This document shows positions 52,059-61,406 of a stretch of DNA of 64,000 bases, piece by piece (within the stretch, counting starts at the first letter, position 1; each line of letters starts with the position of its first letter). The notes beneath the pieces were generated by a model. The model saw only the letters and a list, made by a program, of their open reading frames with translations, was not told the origin of the DNA and searched no databases. This DNA is from an uncultured Pelagibacteraceae bacterium (GTDB taxonomy: Bacteria; Pseudomonadota; Alphaproteobacteria; Pelagibacterales; Pelagibacteraceae). A program made the position numbers and the translations under genes. The DNA lies in assembly GCA_902590915.1 (NCBI GenBank), contig CACIYQ010000001.1:186001-250000 (forward strand), written 5' to 3'.

Positions 52059-53933
52059 TTGATTTACAGTGTTGTTGGTCATTACTCACTAATCTTAGGT
52101 TTGTGTATAGGTCTGATCTTAGTTTATTTTTCAATTCAAAATTTTAGAAATTTTAATCAATTAGATAATAAAATTCTATCTTTTTCATTTTTACAATTAT
52201 TTTTTGTTGTTGTAAGTTTTTTAGCTTTAGTTATTTCATTCATTACTTCTGATTTCAGTAATGAAACAGTGTTTAATAATTCACATACAACTAAACCTCT
52301 TTTTTATAAAATAAGTGGTACCTGGGGAAATCATGAGGGAAGTTTGTTGTTATGGCTATTAGTATTAACCTTATTCATTTTCATATTTTTGTTAAGAACA
52401 AAAAACCAACCAATTAAATATAAAATTCTTACCTTAGTTTTTCAGCAAGTAATTATTATTGGCTTTTTTTTGTTTCTAATTTTAACATCAAACCCATTTA
52501 ATTATTTATTTCCAGTTCCAAATGAGGGTTTAGGATTAAATCCAATTTTACAAGATCCTGCGTTAGCTATACATCCTCCAATTTTGTATTTGGGCTATGT
52601 TGGTTCTTCTATTATTTTTTCCTCCGCTTTAGCCGCAACTTCTTTAAAGATGGTTTCAACCAACTGGGCGATACATATTAAAAAATGGGTTTTAATTTCT
52701 TGGATTTTTTTAACTTTAGGTATTTTGCTAGGTTCGATTTGGGCTTATTACGAATTAGGTTGGGGCGGATTTTGGTTTTGGGATCCTGTAGAAAATGTTT
52801 CATTAATGCCATGGCTTGCTCTAACAACCCTTTTACACTGTATTTTGGTACTTGAGAGAAAAGAGACTTTAACCTCATGGGTGATCATATTGTCAATTGC
52901 TACTTTCACTTTAAGTATGTGTGGAACCTTTTTAGTCAGATCTGGAATTCTTAATTCTGTTCACACATTTGCCAATGATCCAGAGAGAGGTTTATTTATT
53001 TTAATATTTTTATTTACTTTGATTTTTTTATCCTTACTTATTTTTTTCGTCTTTCACAAACCTGGTCAAAATAATCAAGCTAATTTTTTTTGGTTAAGTA
53101 AGGAAACCTCAATTTTAATAAACAATTGGTTTATGATGTATTTTTTATCAGTCGTATTGATTGGTACTGTTTATCCTATATTTTTGGATGTTATATCTTC
53201 CCAAAAAATTTCTGTAGGACCACCATTTTATCACAAACTGATAATCCCATTTCTAATTCCTTTTTTATTGATGATGGCAATTGGGCCTAAGTTAAAATGG
53301 ATAAAATCAGATTTAAAAGATAAAATCTATCTATTTTCACTATTAGTCATTTCAGTTTTAATCTCGTTTTTTATCGTTAAAAATTTTAATGCAAATGTTC
53401 TTGTTAATACTATTTTGATTTCTGCAGCTCTTTATTTATTCTTTATTACTTTAAGAGATTTTTTTATTAAGAAGTATAAAAATCTTGCTCAAAATATTGC
53501 TCACTTCGGATTTAGTTTATTGATTTTAAGTATTTTATTTAACAATTTATTTTCAAGTGAGATAATAACTAATCTAAAAGTAGGTGAAACTTATAATGGC
53601 TCAAAAACAAAAATAGTATTTGAGAGCATAAATCAAAAAAAGCAAAAAAATTATAATTCCATTATTGCTAATTTTAGTATCACTAATTCTGAGGGAATTA
53701 ATAATAATTTATCCCCTGAACTAAGAATATACAATCAACCTAAAATTACTACCAGCGAAGCAGATATTAAGACAACATTGATGAAGGATAAGTTTATTGT
53801 AATCAATTTAGTTCAAAATCAAGATTATTTTAACGTAAGATACCAAGTTAAGCCTTTCATGTTGTGGATATGGTTATCGGTAATGATAATTAGCTTGGGT
53901 GGATTAATTAGTTTATTAAAAAAAAGAACATGA
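52059..53933 (+). CDS. ccmF: Cytochrome c heme lyase subunit CcmF
   Basis: CcmF attaches haem from CcmE to apocytochrome c together with CcmH. The 624-residue protein has about 14 helices, the WWD motif GWGGFWFWDPVENVSLMPW, and GTWGNHEGSLLLWLL. Conserved His residues lie in LAIHPPILYLGY and in ILNSVHTFANDPERG. The start is a TTG one base after the ccmE stop; no nearby ATG fits. The next gene, ccmG, overlaps by 4 bp. Confidence 0.97.
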   Translation: MIYSVVGHYSLILGLCIGLILVYFSIQNFRNFNQLDNKILSFSFLQLFFVVVSFLALVISFITSDFSNETVFNNSHTTKPLFYKISGTWGNHEGSLLLWLLVLTLFIFIFLLRTKNQPIKYKILTLVFQQVIIIGFFLFLILTSNPFNYLFPVPNEGLGLNPILQDPALAIHPPILYLGYVGSSIIFSSALAATSLKMVSTNWAIHIKKWVLISWIFLTLGILLGSIWAYYELGWGGFWFWDPVENVSLMPWLALTTLLHCILVLERKETLTSWVIILSIATFTLSMCGTFLVRSGILNSVHTFANDPERGLFILIFLFTLIFLSLLIFFVFHKPGQNNQANFFWLSKETSILINNWFMMYFLSVVLIGTVYPIFLDVISSQKISVGPPFYHKLIIPFLIPFLLMMAIGPKLKWIKSDLKDKIYLFSLLVISVLISFFIVKNFNANVLVNTILISAALYLFFITLRDFFIKKYKNLAQNIAHFGFSLLILSILFNNLFSSEIITNLKVGETYNGSKTKIVFESINQKKQKNYNSIIANFSITNSEGINNNLSPELRIYNQPKITTSEADIKTTLMKDKFIVINLVQNQDYFNVRYQVKPFMLWIWLSVMIISLGGLISLLKKRT

Positions 53934-54448
53934 AACAAAAATTAGTACCTTTCTCAATTATAGTAATATTTTTTGTAATTTTTGTGGTTTTTTATAAAAG
54001 TCTAGAGGATACTAATATTTATACTCCAGAGGTAAAGATCAATAATGATATTCCAATTTTCTCAGCTGAACGTCTCCTTTCTAATGAGACATTAGACTCA
54101 AAAGAAATTTTTCAATTAGATAAATTTTATATATTAAATATTTGGTCATCGTGGTGTGCACCCTGCAGAGATGAGCACTCGATATTAATGGACTTAAGTA
54201 AAAGTAATAAATTTATTGTTATTGGAATGAATTATAAAGATAACAAAAAGAATGCTAAAAGTTTTCTGGATGAATTAGGAAACCCCTATGAAAAAATTAT
54301 TATTGACAAAAATGGGACTAAATCAATTGAGTGGGGTGCTTTTGGCGTGCCTGAAACCTTCATAATATATAACAACAAAATAATAAAAAAATATATTGGG
54401 CCTTTAAACCAGGAACTTTTTTTAGAAATACAGAATTTAACAAAATGA
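53930..54448 (+). CDS. ccmG: Thiol:disulfide interchange protein CcmG/DsbE
   Basis: CcmG reduces apocytochrome c thiols before haem attachment. The 172-residue protein has one N-terminal membrane anchor and a thioredoxin fold with the active site WSSWCAPCRDEH near residues 83-94. A cis-Pro segment FGVPETFIIY follows. It is coupled to ccmF and ccmH by 4-bp overlaps. Confidence 0.95.
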   Translation: MKQKLVPFSIIVIFFVIFVVFYKSLEDTNIYTPEVKINNDIPIFSAERLLSNETLDSKEIFQLDKFYILNIWSSWCAPCRDEHSILMDLSKSNKFIVIGMNYKDNKKNAKSFLDELGNPYEKIIIDKNGTKSIEWGAFGVPETFIIYNNKIIKKYIGPLNQELFLEIQNLTK

Positions 54449-54807
54449 AAACTTTTAAAACTTTAATAATTATTTTTCTTTTACTATTTTTTAATAATCT
54501 TTTTGCAAATGAAAATAGTGAGAGAAATGAAATAACTAAAAATCTCAGATGTTTGATTTGTCAGGGACAATCAGTTTATGACTCAGATTCTGATTTTGCT
54601 AATAGTATGAAGATTTTGGTTGATAAAAAATTAAATGAAGGATTGTCTGATAAAGAAATATATAGTTATTTTAAGGAAAAATACGGGGATTGGATTTTGT
54701 ATGATCCTGGGCTTAATAAAAATACCTATTTACTATGGTTATTGCCAATATTGATATTTCTATTTGGAGGTGCAATAATTGTGAAAAGTTTTATATTTAA
54801 AAAATAA
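54445..54807 (+). CDS. ccmH: Cytochrome c maturation protein CcmH
   Basis: CcmH is a periplasmic thiol oxidoreductase partner of CcmF. The 120-residue protein has a signal peptide and the LRCLICQGQSV motif (near 31-41) with the two Cys. It also has FKEKYGDWILYDPG, and a C-terminal membrane helix. The CcmI-like TPR part seen in some fusions, and ccmA and ccmB, are not in this operon. Confidence 0.95.
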   Translation: MKTFKTLIIIFLLLFFNNLFANENSERNEITKNLRCLICQGQSVYDSDSDFANSMKILVDKKLNEGLSDKEIYSYFKEKYGDWILYDPGLNKNTYLLWLLPILIFLFGGAIIVKSFIFKK

Positions 54808-54820
54808 GTATTTATTAGCC

Positions 54821-55333
54821 ATGAATTTAAAAAATTTTATATTATCATTATTCTTAGTTTTTTTAACTTTTTCAGTAAGTGCAGAAGAATTAGAAGTAAA
54901 AAATCAAAATACAGAGTTCAATGTTTATACTGGGATGTTTGATTTTAGTGATGATGGTAAAAAATCAACTTTGATTGGATTTCAGCATCAAAATGAGGAT
55001 TTAAATAGGAATACATTTATAGGAAATTTATCTCCAATAACTGGAGCTCTAATTACGGCAGATGCTGCCGGTTATTTATATACTGGTGTTCAAGCTCAAT
55101 ATAAATTAGGATTTTTGAACGTAACTCCTAGTTTTACTCCAGGTATATATTTTGAAGGAGATGGAAAAGATTTAGGCCATTTAATTGAATTTAAAAGCGA
55201 ATTACAATTTTCACTAAATTTATCAAAAACAAGTGAGTTAGGTTTTTCATATAATCATTTATCTAACGCGAGTTTAGGAGACAAAAATCCTGGGGCAAAT
55301 AGTTATATGTTTAATTTCTTAAAAAACTTCTAA
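54821..55333 (+). CDS. Lipid A 3-O-deacylase PagL-like (acyloxyacyl hydrolase)
   Basis: The 170-residue protein has a signal peptide (MNLKNFILSLFLVFLTFSVS, then AEEL) and alternating strands typical of an outer-membrane barrel. The C-terminal FSYNHLSNASLGDKNPGAN carries the His-Ser pair of the PagL active site, and an acidic residue lies upstream in HLIEFKSELQ. PagL-type enzymes remove a 3-O acyl chain from lipid A. It lies between ccmH and the hydroxy-acid oxidase genes. Confidence 0.82.
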   Translation: MNLKNFILSLFLVFLTFSVSAEELEVKNQNTEFNVYTGMFDFSDDGKKSTLIGFQHQNEDLNRNTFIGNLSPITGALITADAAGYLYTGVQAQYKLGFLNVTPSFTPGIYFEGDGKDLGHLIEFKSELQFSLNLSKTSELGFSYNHLSNASLGDKNPGANSYMFNFLKNF

Positions 55334-55341
55334 TAAAACTT

Positions 55342-56493
55342 ATGAATTTAAAAGATTGTCATAATTTTGCTGATTTTAGAAAACTAGCACAAAAAAAGTT
55401 ACCTTCTCCAATTTTTCATTACATTGATGGTGCTGCAGATGATGAGGTTACATATGCAAGAAATACGAGTGCATTTGATGATGTTGATTTGGTGCCAAAT
55501 GTTTTAAGAGGTGTAGAGAACGTTGATTTATCTACAACAATATTTGGAAAGAAATTAGATTTACCTTTTTATTTATCACCCACCGCCTTACAAAGATTAT
55601 TTCATTATGATGGGGAAAGAGCAGTGGGTAAAGCTGCTAAGAAATATAATACTATGTTTGGGGTATCGGCATTAGCAACAGTAAGTGTGGAGGAAATTTC
55701 TTCACTTGTTGATACACCGAAAATGTTTCAGTTTTATTTTCATAAAGATAGAGGACTTAATGATTCATGTTTAGAAAGAGCGAAAGCAGCTAAGTTTGAT
55801 GTCATGGCTCTAACTGTTGATACAATAACTGGTGGAAATAGGGAAAGAGATTTGAGAACCGGGTTTACATCACCGCCTAAACTAACATTATCAAGTTTAT
55901 TTAGTTTTGCCACAAAGCCAATGTGGGGAATAAATTATCTAACAAAAGGTAAGTTTGAATTACCTCATCTTCAAGATTTTGTAAAAGAAGGTACAAGCAC
56001 TAACTCTTCAATTGGAAACTATTTTTCTACAATGTTAGACCAATCAATGAATTGGAAAGATGCTGAACAACTATGCTCTAAATGGGGTGGTCATTTTGCA
56101 TTAAAAGGAGTGATGAGTGTTGAAGATGCAAAGCGAGCAGTTGATATTGGTTGCACAGGAATAATGGTTTCCAACCATGGGGGAAGACAACTTGATGGAT
56201 CGCGATCTCCTTTCGACCAACTTGCTGAAATTGTTGATGCAGTTGGTGACAAATTAGATGTAATTTGTGAAGGAGGAATTCACAGAGGAACCCATATGCT
56301 AAAAGCATTATCACTAGGTGCAAAGGCATGTTCAGGTGGAAGGTTATATTTGTATGCTCTAGCGGCAGCTGGACAAGCAGGTGTTGAAAGAGCTTTAGAG
56401 AAATATAAGTCCGAATTAGTAAGAGACATGAAACTAATGGGATGTACAAAAATTAGTGATCTAAATAGAAGTAATCTAAGATTTAGAACATAG
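55342..56493 (+). CDS. lldD: FMN-dependent alpha-hydroxy-acid oxidase/dehydrogenase, copy 1
   Basis: The 383-residue barrel is of the glycolate oxidase / L-lactate dehydrogenase family. It has the substrate Tyr in FHYIDGAADDE, the MALTVDT segment, FALKGV with the Lys, and the catalytic His-Arg in SNHGGRQLDGS. It differs from the consensus at the FMN-phosphate loop, where DGGIRRG reads EGGIHRG. A second copy follows 5 bp later with the canonical loop. The substrate is an L-2-hydroxy acid but cannot be fixed. Confidence 0.88.
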   Translation: MNLKDCHNFADFRKLAQKKLPSPIFHYIDGAADDEVTYARNTSAFDDVDLVPNVLRGVENVDLSTTIFGKKLDLPFYLSPTALQRLFHYDGERAVGKAAKKYNTMFGVSALATVSVEEISSLVDTPKMFQFYFHKDRGLNDSCLERAKAAKFDVMALTVDTITGGNRERDLRTGFTSPPKLTLSSLFSFATKPMWGINYLTKGKFELPHLQDFVKEGTSTNSSIGNYFSTMLDQSMNWKDAEQLCSKWGGHFALKGVMSVEDAKRAVDIGCTGIMVSNHGGRQLDGSRSPFDQLAEIVDAVGDKLDVICEGGIHRGTHMLKALSLGAKACSGGRLYLYALAAAGQAGVERALEKYKSELVRDMKLMGCTKISDLNRSNLRFRT

Positions 56494-56498
56494 TAATC

Positions 56499-57650
56499 AT
56501 GAATATTAATGATTGTTACAACTTTGAAGACTTTAGAAAATTAGCTAAAAAAAAGTTACCAGCCCCTATTTTTCACTATATTGATGGTGGTGCAGATGAT
56601 GAAGTCACCTTAAATAGAAACACTAATGCTTTCAATGACTGTGACCTTGTTCCTAATATACTTGCTAGTGTTGGGGAGCCTGATTTATCCACAACAGTAT
56701 TTGGCAGAAAAATTGATATGCCTCTTTTTTTATCACCAACCGCTATGCAAAGTTTATATACGCCAGAAGGGGATAAAGCTTCTGCAAGAGCTGCTGAAAA
56801 ATTTGGTACAATGTATAGCATGTCTACAATGGCATCTTTTTCGATTGAGGAGATAGCCAATATTTCAAGTGGTCCAAAACTTTTTCAATTATATGTTCAT
56901 AAGGATCAATCAATCACTGATGATTTAATCGATAGATGTAGAAGAGCAAATTTTGATGGTCTTTGTTTAACAGTTGATACTCTTGTTGCAGGAAACAGAG
57001 AGAGAGATCATAGAACTGGGTTCACAACTCCACCCAAATTAACTTTGGAAAGTCTACTAAGTTTTGCGATGCGTCCAGAGTGGGTTTTTAAATATTTAAC
57101 AAATAAAAAATTTGAACTGGCTAATATTAAACATAAAACTGACAAAGGAACTAACATTGCTAAATCAGTTATAGATTATATTAATGAACAATATGATCCT
57201 GAAATGAATTGGAAAGATGCAGAGTATTGTGTCAAGAGATGGAATGGACCTTTTGCATTGAAAGGAGTGATGTCAGTTGATGATGCAAAAAGAGCAATTG
57301 ATATTGGCTGTACGGCTATAATGATTTCTAATCATGGAGGAAGACAGTTAGATGGTTCAAGGTCTCCATTTGATCAAGTCAAAGCAATTTCAGATGCGGT
57401 TGGAGATAAATTAGAAATAATTCTTGATGGTGGCATTAGAAGAGGAACACATGTGCTAAAAGCCTTAGCAGCGGGTGCAACTGCTTGTAGTTTTGGAAAA
57501 GCATTTCTTTTTAGTTTAGGTGCTGGTGGTCAAAAAGGGGTTGAAAGATTATTAGATAATATGAATAAAGAAATTAGAAGAAACATGATTTTAATGGGAT
57601 GTAAAAAAATTGAAGACTTAGATATGTCAAAAATAATCTACCGTAATTAA
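56499..57650 (+). CDS. lldD: FMN-dependent alpha-hydroxy-acid oxidase/dehydrogenase, copy 2
   Basis: This 383-residue paralogue of the upstream gene has identical length and domain plan. It has FHYIDGGADDE, LCLTVDT, FALKGVMSVDDAKRA, SNHGGRQLDGS and a canonical DGGIRRG FMN-phosphate loop. Tandem placement and equal length point to duplication followed by divergence. The two may have different hydroxy-acid preferences or form a hetero-oligomer; this is inference. Confidence 0.9.
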   Translation: MNINDCYNFEDFRKLAKKKLPAPIFHYIDGGADDEVTLNRNTNAFNDCDLVPNILASVGEPDLSTTVFGRKIDMPLFLSPTAMQSLYTPEGDKASARAAEKFGTMYSMSTMASFSIEEIANISSGPKLFQLYVHKDQSITDDLIDRCRRANFDGLCLTVDTLVAGNRERDHRTGFTTPPKLTLESLLSFAMRPEWVFKYLTNKKFELANIKHKTDKGTNIAKSVIDYINEQYDPEMNWKDAEYCVKRWNGPFALKGVMSVDDAKRAIDIGCTAIMISNHGGRQLDGSRSPFDQVKAISDAVGDKLEIILDGGIRRGTHVLKALAAGATACSFGKAFLFSLGAGGQKGVERLLDNMNKEIRRNMILMGCKKIEDLDMSKIIYRN

Positions 57651-57753
57651 CAAATATTAATGCTGATGGCTATTACAAAATTTAAACTAAGTTTTTTCAA
57701 AATCATCAATAGACATCAGTCTACTTTTCGATTAGGTTTTCGTTTTTAAAATT

Positions 57754-58920
57754 ATGATACTTGCAAAAAATTTAGAAAATTTAGGAACTGAGTCAGCTTT
57801 TAGTGTTTTAGCAGAGGCTAAAGCATTAGAGGCGAAAGGCCATCCAATGATACATTTAGGATTAGGTCAGCCAGACTTTAAAACACCCAAGCACGTTGTT
57901 GAGGCGGCAAAAAAAGCATTAGATGATGGACATCACGGATATGTAATGTCGAATGGAATACCAGAATGTAGAGAAGCCGTAACAAGATGGATCAAAAAAC
58001 AGTATGATGCCAACATTGATCCTGAAAGAATTTTAATTATGCCTGGTGGAAAACCTACGATGAGCTATGCTATTCAATGTTTTGGTGAACCAGGAGCAGA
58101 AATAATTCATCCAACCCCTGCATTTCCGATCTATGAATCTATGATAAATTATACTGGTTCTACACCAGTTCCTTATGATCTCACTGAAGATAAAGATCTC
58201 AAGTTTGATCCAGATAAAATAATATCTCTGATCACTGATAAAACCAGATTATTAATTTTAATTAACCCAAATAATCCAACAGGTAGTTTTGTTGAAAAAC
58301 CTGTAATTGATTATTTTGCAAAAGAATTAGAAAAACATCCGCACGTTACTATTTTAAGTGATGAAATTTATAGTAGACAAATTTTTGATTACAAAGAAAT
58401 GCCATCATTTTTTCATTACGAAGCTTTAAAAGATAGGTTAATAGTTTTAGAGGGTTGGAGCAAAGCTTACTCAATGACCGGTTGGAGACTAGGATGGAGC
58501 TATTGGCCTGAAGAAATGATTCCACATGTTAATAAACTATTAATAAACAGTGTGTCTTGTGTAAATGCAGCTGCACAATTTGCAGGTATAGCGGCATTAG
58601 ATGGTCCAGATGATTCAATTAAAGATATGTTAGATAAGTTTACATTAAGAAGAAATTTAATTCACAAAGGATTAAATGATTTACCTGGAATTGAATGTAG
58701 TTTACCCGGGGGCGCTTTTTATGCCTTTCCAAAAGTAATAGGTACAGGCATGAATGGTTCTGAATTTTGTAAAAAAGCTATGCACGAAGCAGGAGTTGCT
58801 ATTGTTCCAGGAACAGCATTTGGTAAAACTTGTCAGGATTACGTAAGATTTAGCTTTGCTGCATCTAGAGACAATATACTGCAAGCATTAGAAAATATAG
58901 GTAAGATGCTTTCTAAATAA
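57754..58920 (+). CDS. PLP-dependent class I/II aminotransferase
   Basis: The 388-residue fold-type I enzyme has IHLGLGQPDFKTP near 34-46 and ILINPNNPTGSF near 170. The PLP Lys is in GWSKAYSMTGWRLGW near 235-249, and the carboxylate-binding Arg is in CQDYVRFSFA near the C-terminus. It resembles aspartate/alanine-type aminotransferases. Its place between hydroxy-acid oxidases and a D-2-hydroxyacid dehydrogenase suggests it interconverts 2-oxo acids and amino acids such as glyoxylate/glycine or pyruvate/alanine. Confidence 0.92.
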   Translation: MILAKNLENLGTESAFSVLAEAKALEAKGHPMIHLGLGQPDFKTPKHVVEAAKKALDDGHHGYVMSNGIPECREAVTRWIKKQYDANIDPERILIMPGGKPTMSYAIQCFGEPGAEIIHPTPAFPIYESMINYTGSTPVPYDLTEDKDLKFDPDKIISLITDKTRLLILINPNNPTGSFVEKPVIDYFAKELEKHPHVTILSDEIYSRQIFDYKEMPSFFHYEALKDRLIVLEGWSKAYSMTGWRLGWSYWPEEMIPHVNKLLINSVSCVNAAAQFAGIAALDGPDDSIKDMLDKFTLRRNLIHKGLNDLPGIECSLPGGAFYAFPKVIGTGMNGSEFCKKAMHEAGVAIVPGTAFGKTCQDYVRFSFAASRDNILQALENIGKMLSK

Positions 58921-58958
58921 GCTGTATTTTTTTATTTTTTTTAATAATATTAGAATTT

Positions 58959-60332
58959 ATGAACCAACTAGTTGAAACAGAATTAAAAAGTCTTTTAAAT
59001 AACAGATATTCAACATCAGAGTCTGCTCGTGGAAATTATGCAAGAGGCGAGGATACTTATGATCCAATTTTATCAAAAGCGGTAGTTTTTCCCGAAACTA
59101 ATGAAGAGGTATCAAAAATACTGAAACTTTGTAACGAGCATAAAGTTCCAGTAGTTCCATATGGTACAGGTACATCTTTAGAGGGCAATGTTGTAGGAAA
59201 TGAAAATGGCATAACTATCTGCTTGGAAAAAATGAATAAAATTTTAAGTGTAAATACTGAAGATTTTGATTGCAGAGTTCAGGCGTGCGTTACTAGAGAG
59301 CAATTAAATGAGCATTTAAGAGAAGATGGTGTTTTCTTTCCTATAGATCCAGGAGCAAACGCTGCCTTAGGTGGTATGGCTTCAACTTCTGCTTCAGGAA
59401 CAATGGCAGTAAAATATGGGACCATGAAAACAGTTATTTCTGGTCTAACAGTAGTGTTACCAAATGGAGACATTATAAACACAGGTGGCAGAACTAAAAA
59501 AACTTCTGCAGGTTATAATTTAACAAATTTATTTATTGGATCAGAAGGAACTTTAGGAATTATTACTGAGGTTCACTTAAGATTATCTCCGATACCTGAA
59601 AGTATAATGAGTGCTGTTTGTCATTTCCCTTCATTAGAGGATGCAGTAATGACAGCTCAACAGGTTATTCAGTACGGTGTTCCAATTGCAAGAATTGAAA
59701 TGCTTAACGCAGATCAGATGGGAATTTCTATAAATTACTCTAAATTAAAAGACATTGAGGCAGTACCAACTCTATTTTTTGAATTTCATGGATCTGAGTC
59801 TTCTAATAAAGAGAATATTAATATTGTAGAAGAATTATCAAAAGAAAATAATGGAAGCTCATTTAAATGGGCTAAAGACTTAGAAGATAGAAACAAACTT
59901 TGGCAAGCAAGATGGGATGTATATTATTCTGTTAAAGCTCTAAACGATAATGGAAGAGTTTATTCAACAGACGTTTGTGTTCCAATCTCAAAGATTACTG
60001 AATGTGTGAAATTTGCTGAGGAACAAGCAAAAAAATTTGGAGTTAGAGCCCCAATGGTAGGTCATATGGGGGATGGTAATTTTCACGTAGTTCTACCTTA
60101 TGATCCTGAAAAAAAGGAGGTTTACAAACAACTTAGAGCATTTAATGGAACCTTAATTAGAAAAGCTTTAGAGCTTGAGGGAACTATTACGGGTGAACAT
60201 GGAGTAGGACTTCACAAAAAAGAATATTTACTTGAACAACACCCTGACAGCATTCCAGTTATGAAATCAATTAAAAAAACATTAGATCCGAACAACATAA
60301 TGAATCCTGGAAAAATTTTTGATTTAAACTAA
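58959..60332 (+). CDS. FAD-binding oxidoreductase (GlcD / D-lactate dehydrogenase type)
   Basis: The 457-residue protein has the PCMH-type FAD domain: VPVVPYGTGTSLEGNVVG near 65-82, IDPGANAALGGMASTSASGTMAVKYG near 126-151, and GSEGTLGIITEVHLRL. The C-terminal FAD-linked oxidase domain has VGHMGDGNFHVVL with the catalytic His, and GEHGVGLHKKEYL. The family oxidises D-2-hydroxy acids (D-lactate or glycolate). It is the D-specific counterpart to the two FMN enzymes upstream. Confidence 0.93.
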   Translation: MNQLVETELKSLLNNRYSTSESARGNYARGEDTYDPILSKAVVFPETNEEVSKILKLCNEHKVPVVPYGTGTSLEGNVVGNENGITICLEKMNKILSVNTEDFDCRVQACVTREQLNEHLREDGVFFPIDPGANAALGGMASTSASGTMAVKYGTMKTVISGLTVVLPNGDIINTGGRTKKTSAGYNLTNLFIGSEGTLGIITEVHLRLSPIPESIMSAVCHFPSLEDAVMTAQQVIQYGVPIARIEMLNADQMGISINYSKLKDIEAVPTLFFEFHGSESSNKENINIVEELSKENNGSSFKWAKDLEDRNKLWQARWDVYYSVKALNDNGRVYSTDVCVPISKITECVKFAEEQAKKFGVRAPMVGHMGDGNFHVVLPYDPEKKEVYKQLRAFNGTLIRKALELEGTITGEHGVGLHKKEYLLEQHPDSIPVMKSIKKTLDPNNIMNPGKIFDLN

Positions 60333-60340
60333 TCTAAAAT

Positions 60341-61294
60341 ATGAAAAAAATCCTGATCACTAGAAGGTTATTAAGATCTTGTGAGGATAAAGCCAAAGAA
60401 ACATTTGAGGCAAATTTTAATTTAAATGACGAATTATATTCCCAAAAAAAATTAATTGAATTAAGCAAAGGACAAGATGGAATACTATCATCTTTGACTG
60501 ATAAATTAGATGCTGAAACAATTAATCAACTTCCAGACTCTATAAAAATTATTTCCAATTTTGCAGTTGGATTTGGAAACATAGACTTAGAAGCCGCAAA
60601 GAAGAGAGGCATTACAGTAACGAATACTCCAGATGTTCTAACTGATGCAACAGCTGAAATAGGAATGCTGTTAATATTAGGTGCTTGTAGACGAGCTGCT
60701 GAGGGAATTGAAAGTGCTAAAGAAGGTGGCTGGAAGTGGTCTGCAGATTACTTAATTGGAAAGCAATTAACAGGTGCCAGACTTGGAATACTTGGGATGG
60801 GTAGAATTGGTCAAAAAATTGCAAAAGTTGCTAAATCTTTAGGAATGATCATTCATTATCATAATAGATCTAAGTTAAGTGAAGATAAAGAAAGTGGAGC
60901 AACATACCACGATAATTTAAAAGACTTACTGTCAGTATCTGATGTATTGTCTGTTTGTTGTCCAGCCTCAAAAGAAACAATTGATATGATCAACAAAGAT
61001 ACAATTGAATATTTACCTAAAGGAGCAATTGTAACAAACGTAGCTAGAGGAGATATAATAGACGACGAAGCTTTGATAGATGCTCTTGACAGAAGAAAAG
61101 TATATGCGGTTGGATTAGACGTTTATAAAAATGAACCAAGTTTAAATCCTGGATATCTTAAACATAAAAGTGCTTTTATTCTTCCACACTTAGGTAGTGC
61201 GACGAAAGAAACTCGTACAGCAATGGCTAATTTAGCAATAGATAATATTGATGAATTTTTTAAAACAGGTAACTGTAAAAATAAAGTTAATTAA
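60341..61294 (+). CDS. D-isomer-specific 2-hydroxyacid dehydrogenase (glyoxylate/hydroxypyruvate reductase type)
   Basis: The 317-residue protein has the NAD(P) loop LGILGMGRIGQKIAK near 146-160, NVARGDIIDDEALIDAL, and the catalytic His in LPHLGSATKETR near the C-terminus. The N-terminal substrate domain has SNFAVGFGNIDLEAAKKRGI. The family interconverts glycerate with hydroxypyruvate or glycolate with glyoxylate. It lies 8 bp after the GlcD-like gene. Confidence 0.93.
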   Translation: MKKILITRRLLRSCEDKAKETFEANFNLNDELYSQKKLIELSKGQDGILSSLTDKLDAETINQLPDSIKIISNFAVGFGNIDLEAAKKRGITVTNTPDVLTDATAEIGMLLILGACRRAAEGIESAKEGGWKWSADYLIGKQLTGARLGILGMGRIGQKIAKVAKSLGMIIHYHNRSKLSEDKESGATYHDNLKDLLSVSDVLSVCCPASKETIDMINKDTIEYLPKGAIVTNVARGDIIDDEALIDALDRRKVYAVGLDVYKNEPSLNPGYLKHKSAFILPHLGSATKETRTAMANLAIDNIDEFFKTGNCKNKVN

Positions 61295-61406
61295 CAATCT
61301 GCAGTTGTATTGATTAAGTCTATTATTAATTAAAATTATTCTAAGCTGCTAGACTTATTTTTTAATTCAATCTACAATTTAAAAAAAAAAATTAAAGAGG
61401 GATATA

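Noticed and set aside
55342-57650. The two hydroxy-acid oxidase genes as a frameshifted or split single gene
   Set aside because: Each is a complete 383-codon frame with all catalytic motifs and its own start and stop, so this is a true tandem duplication.
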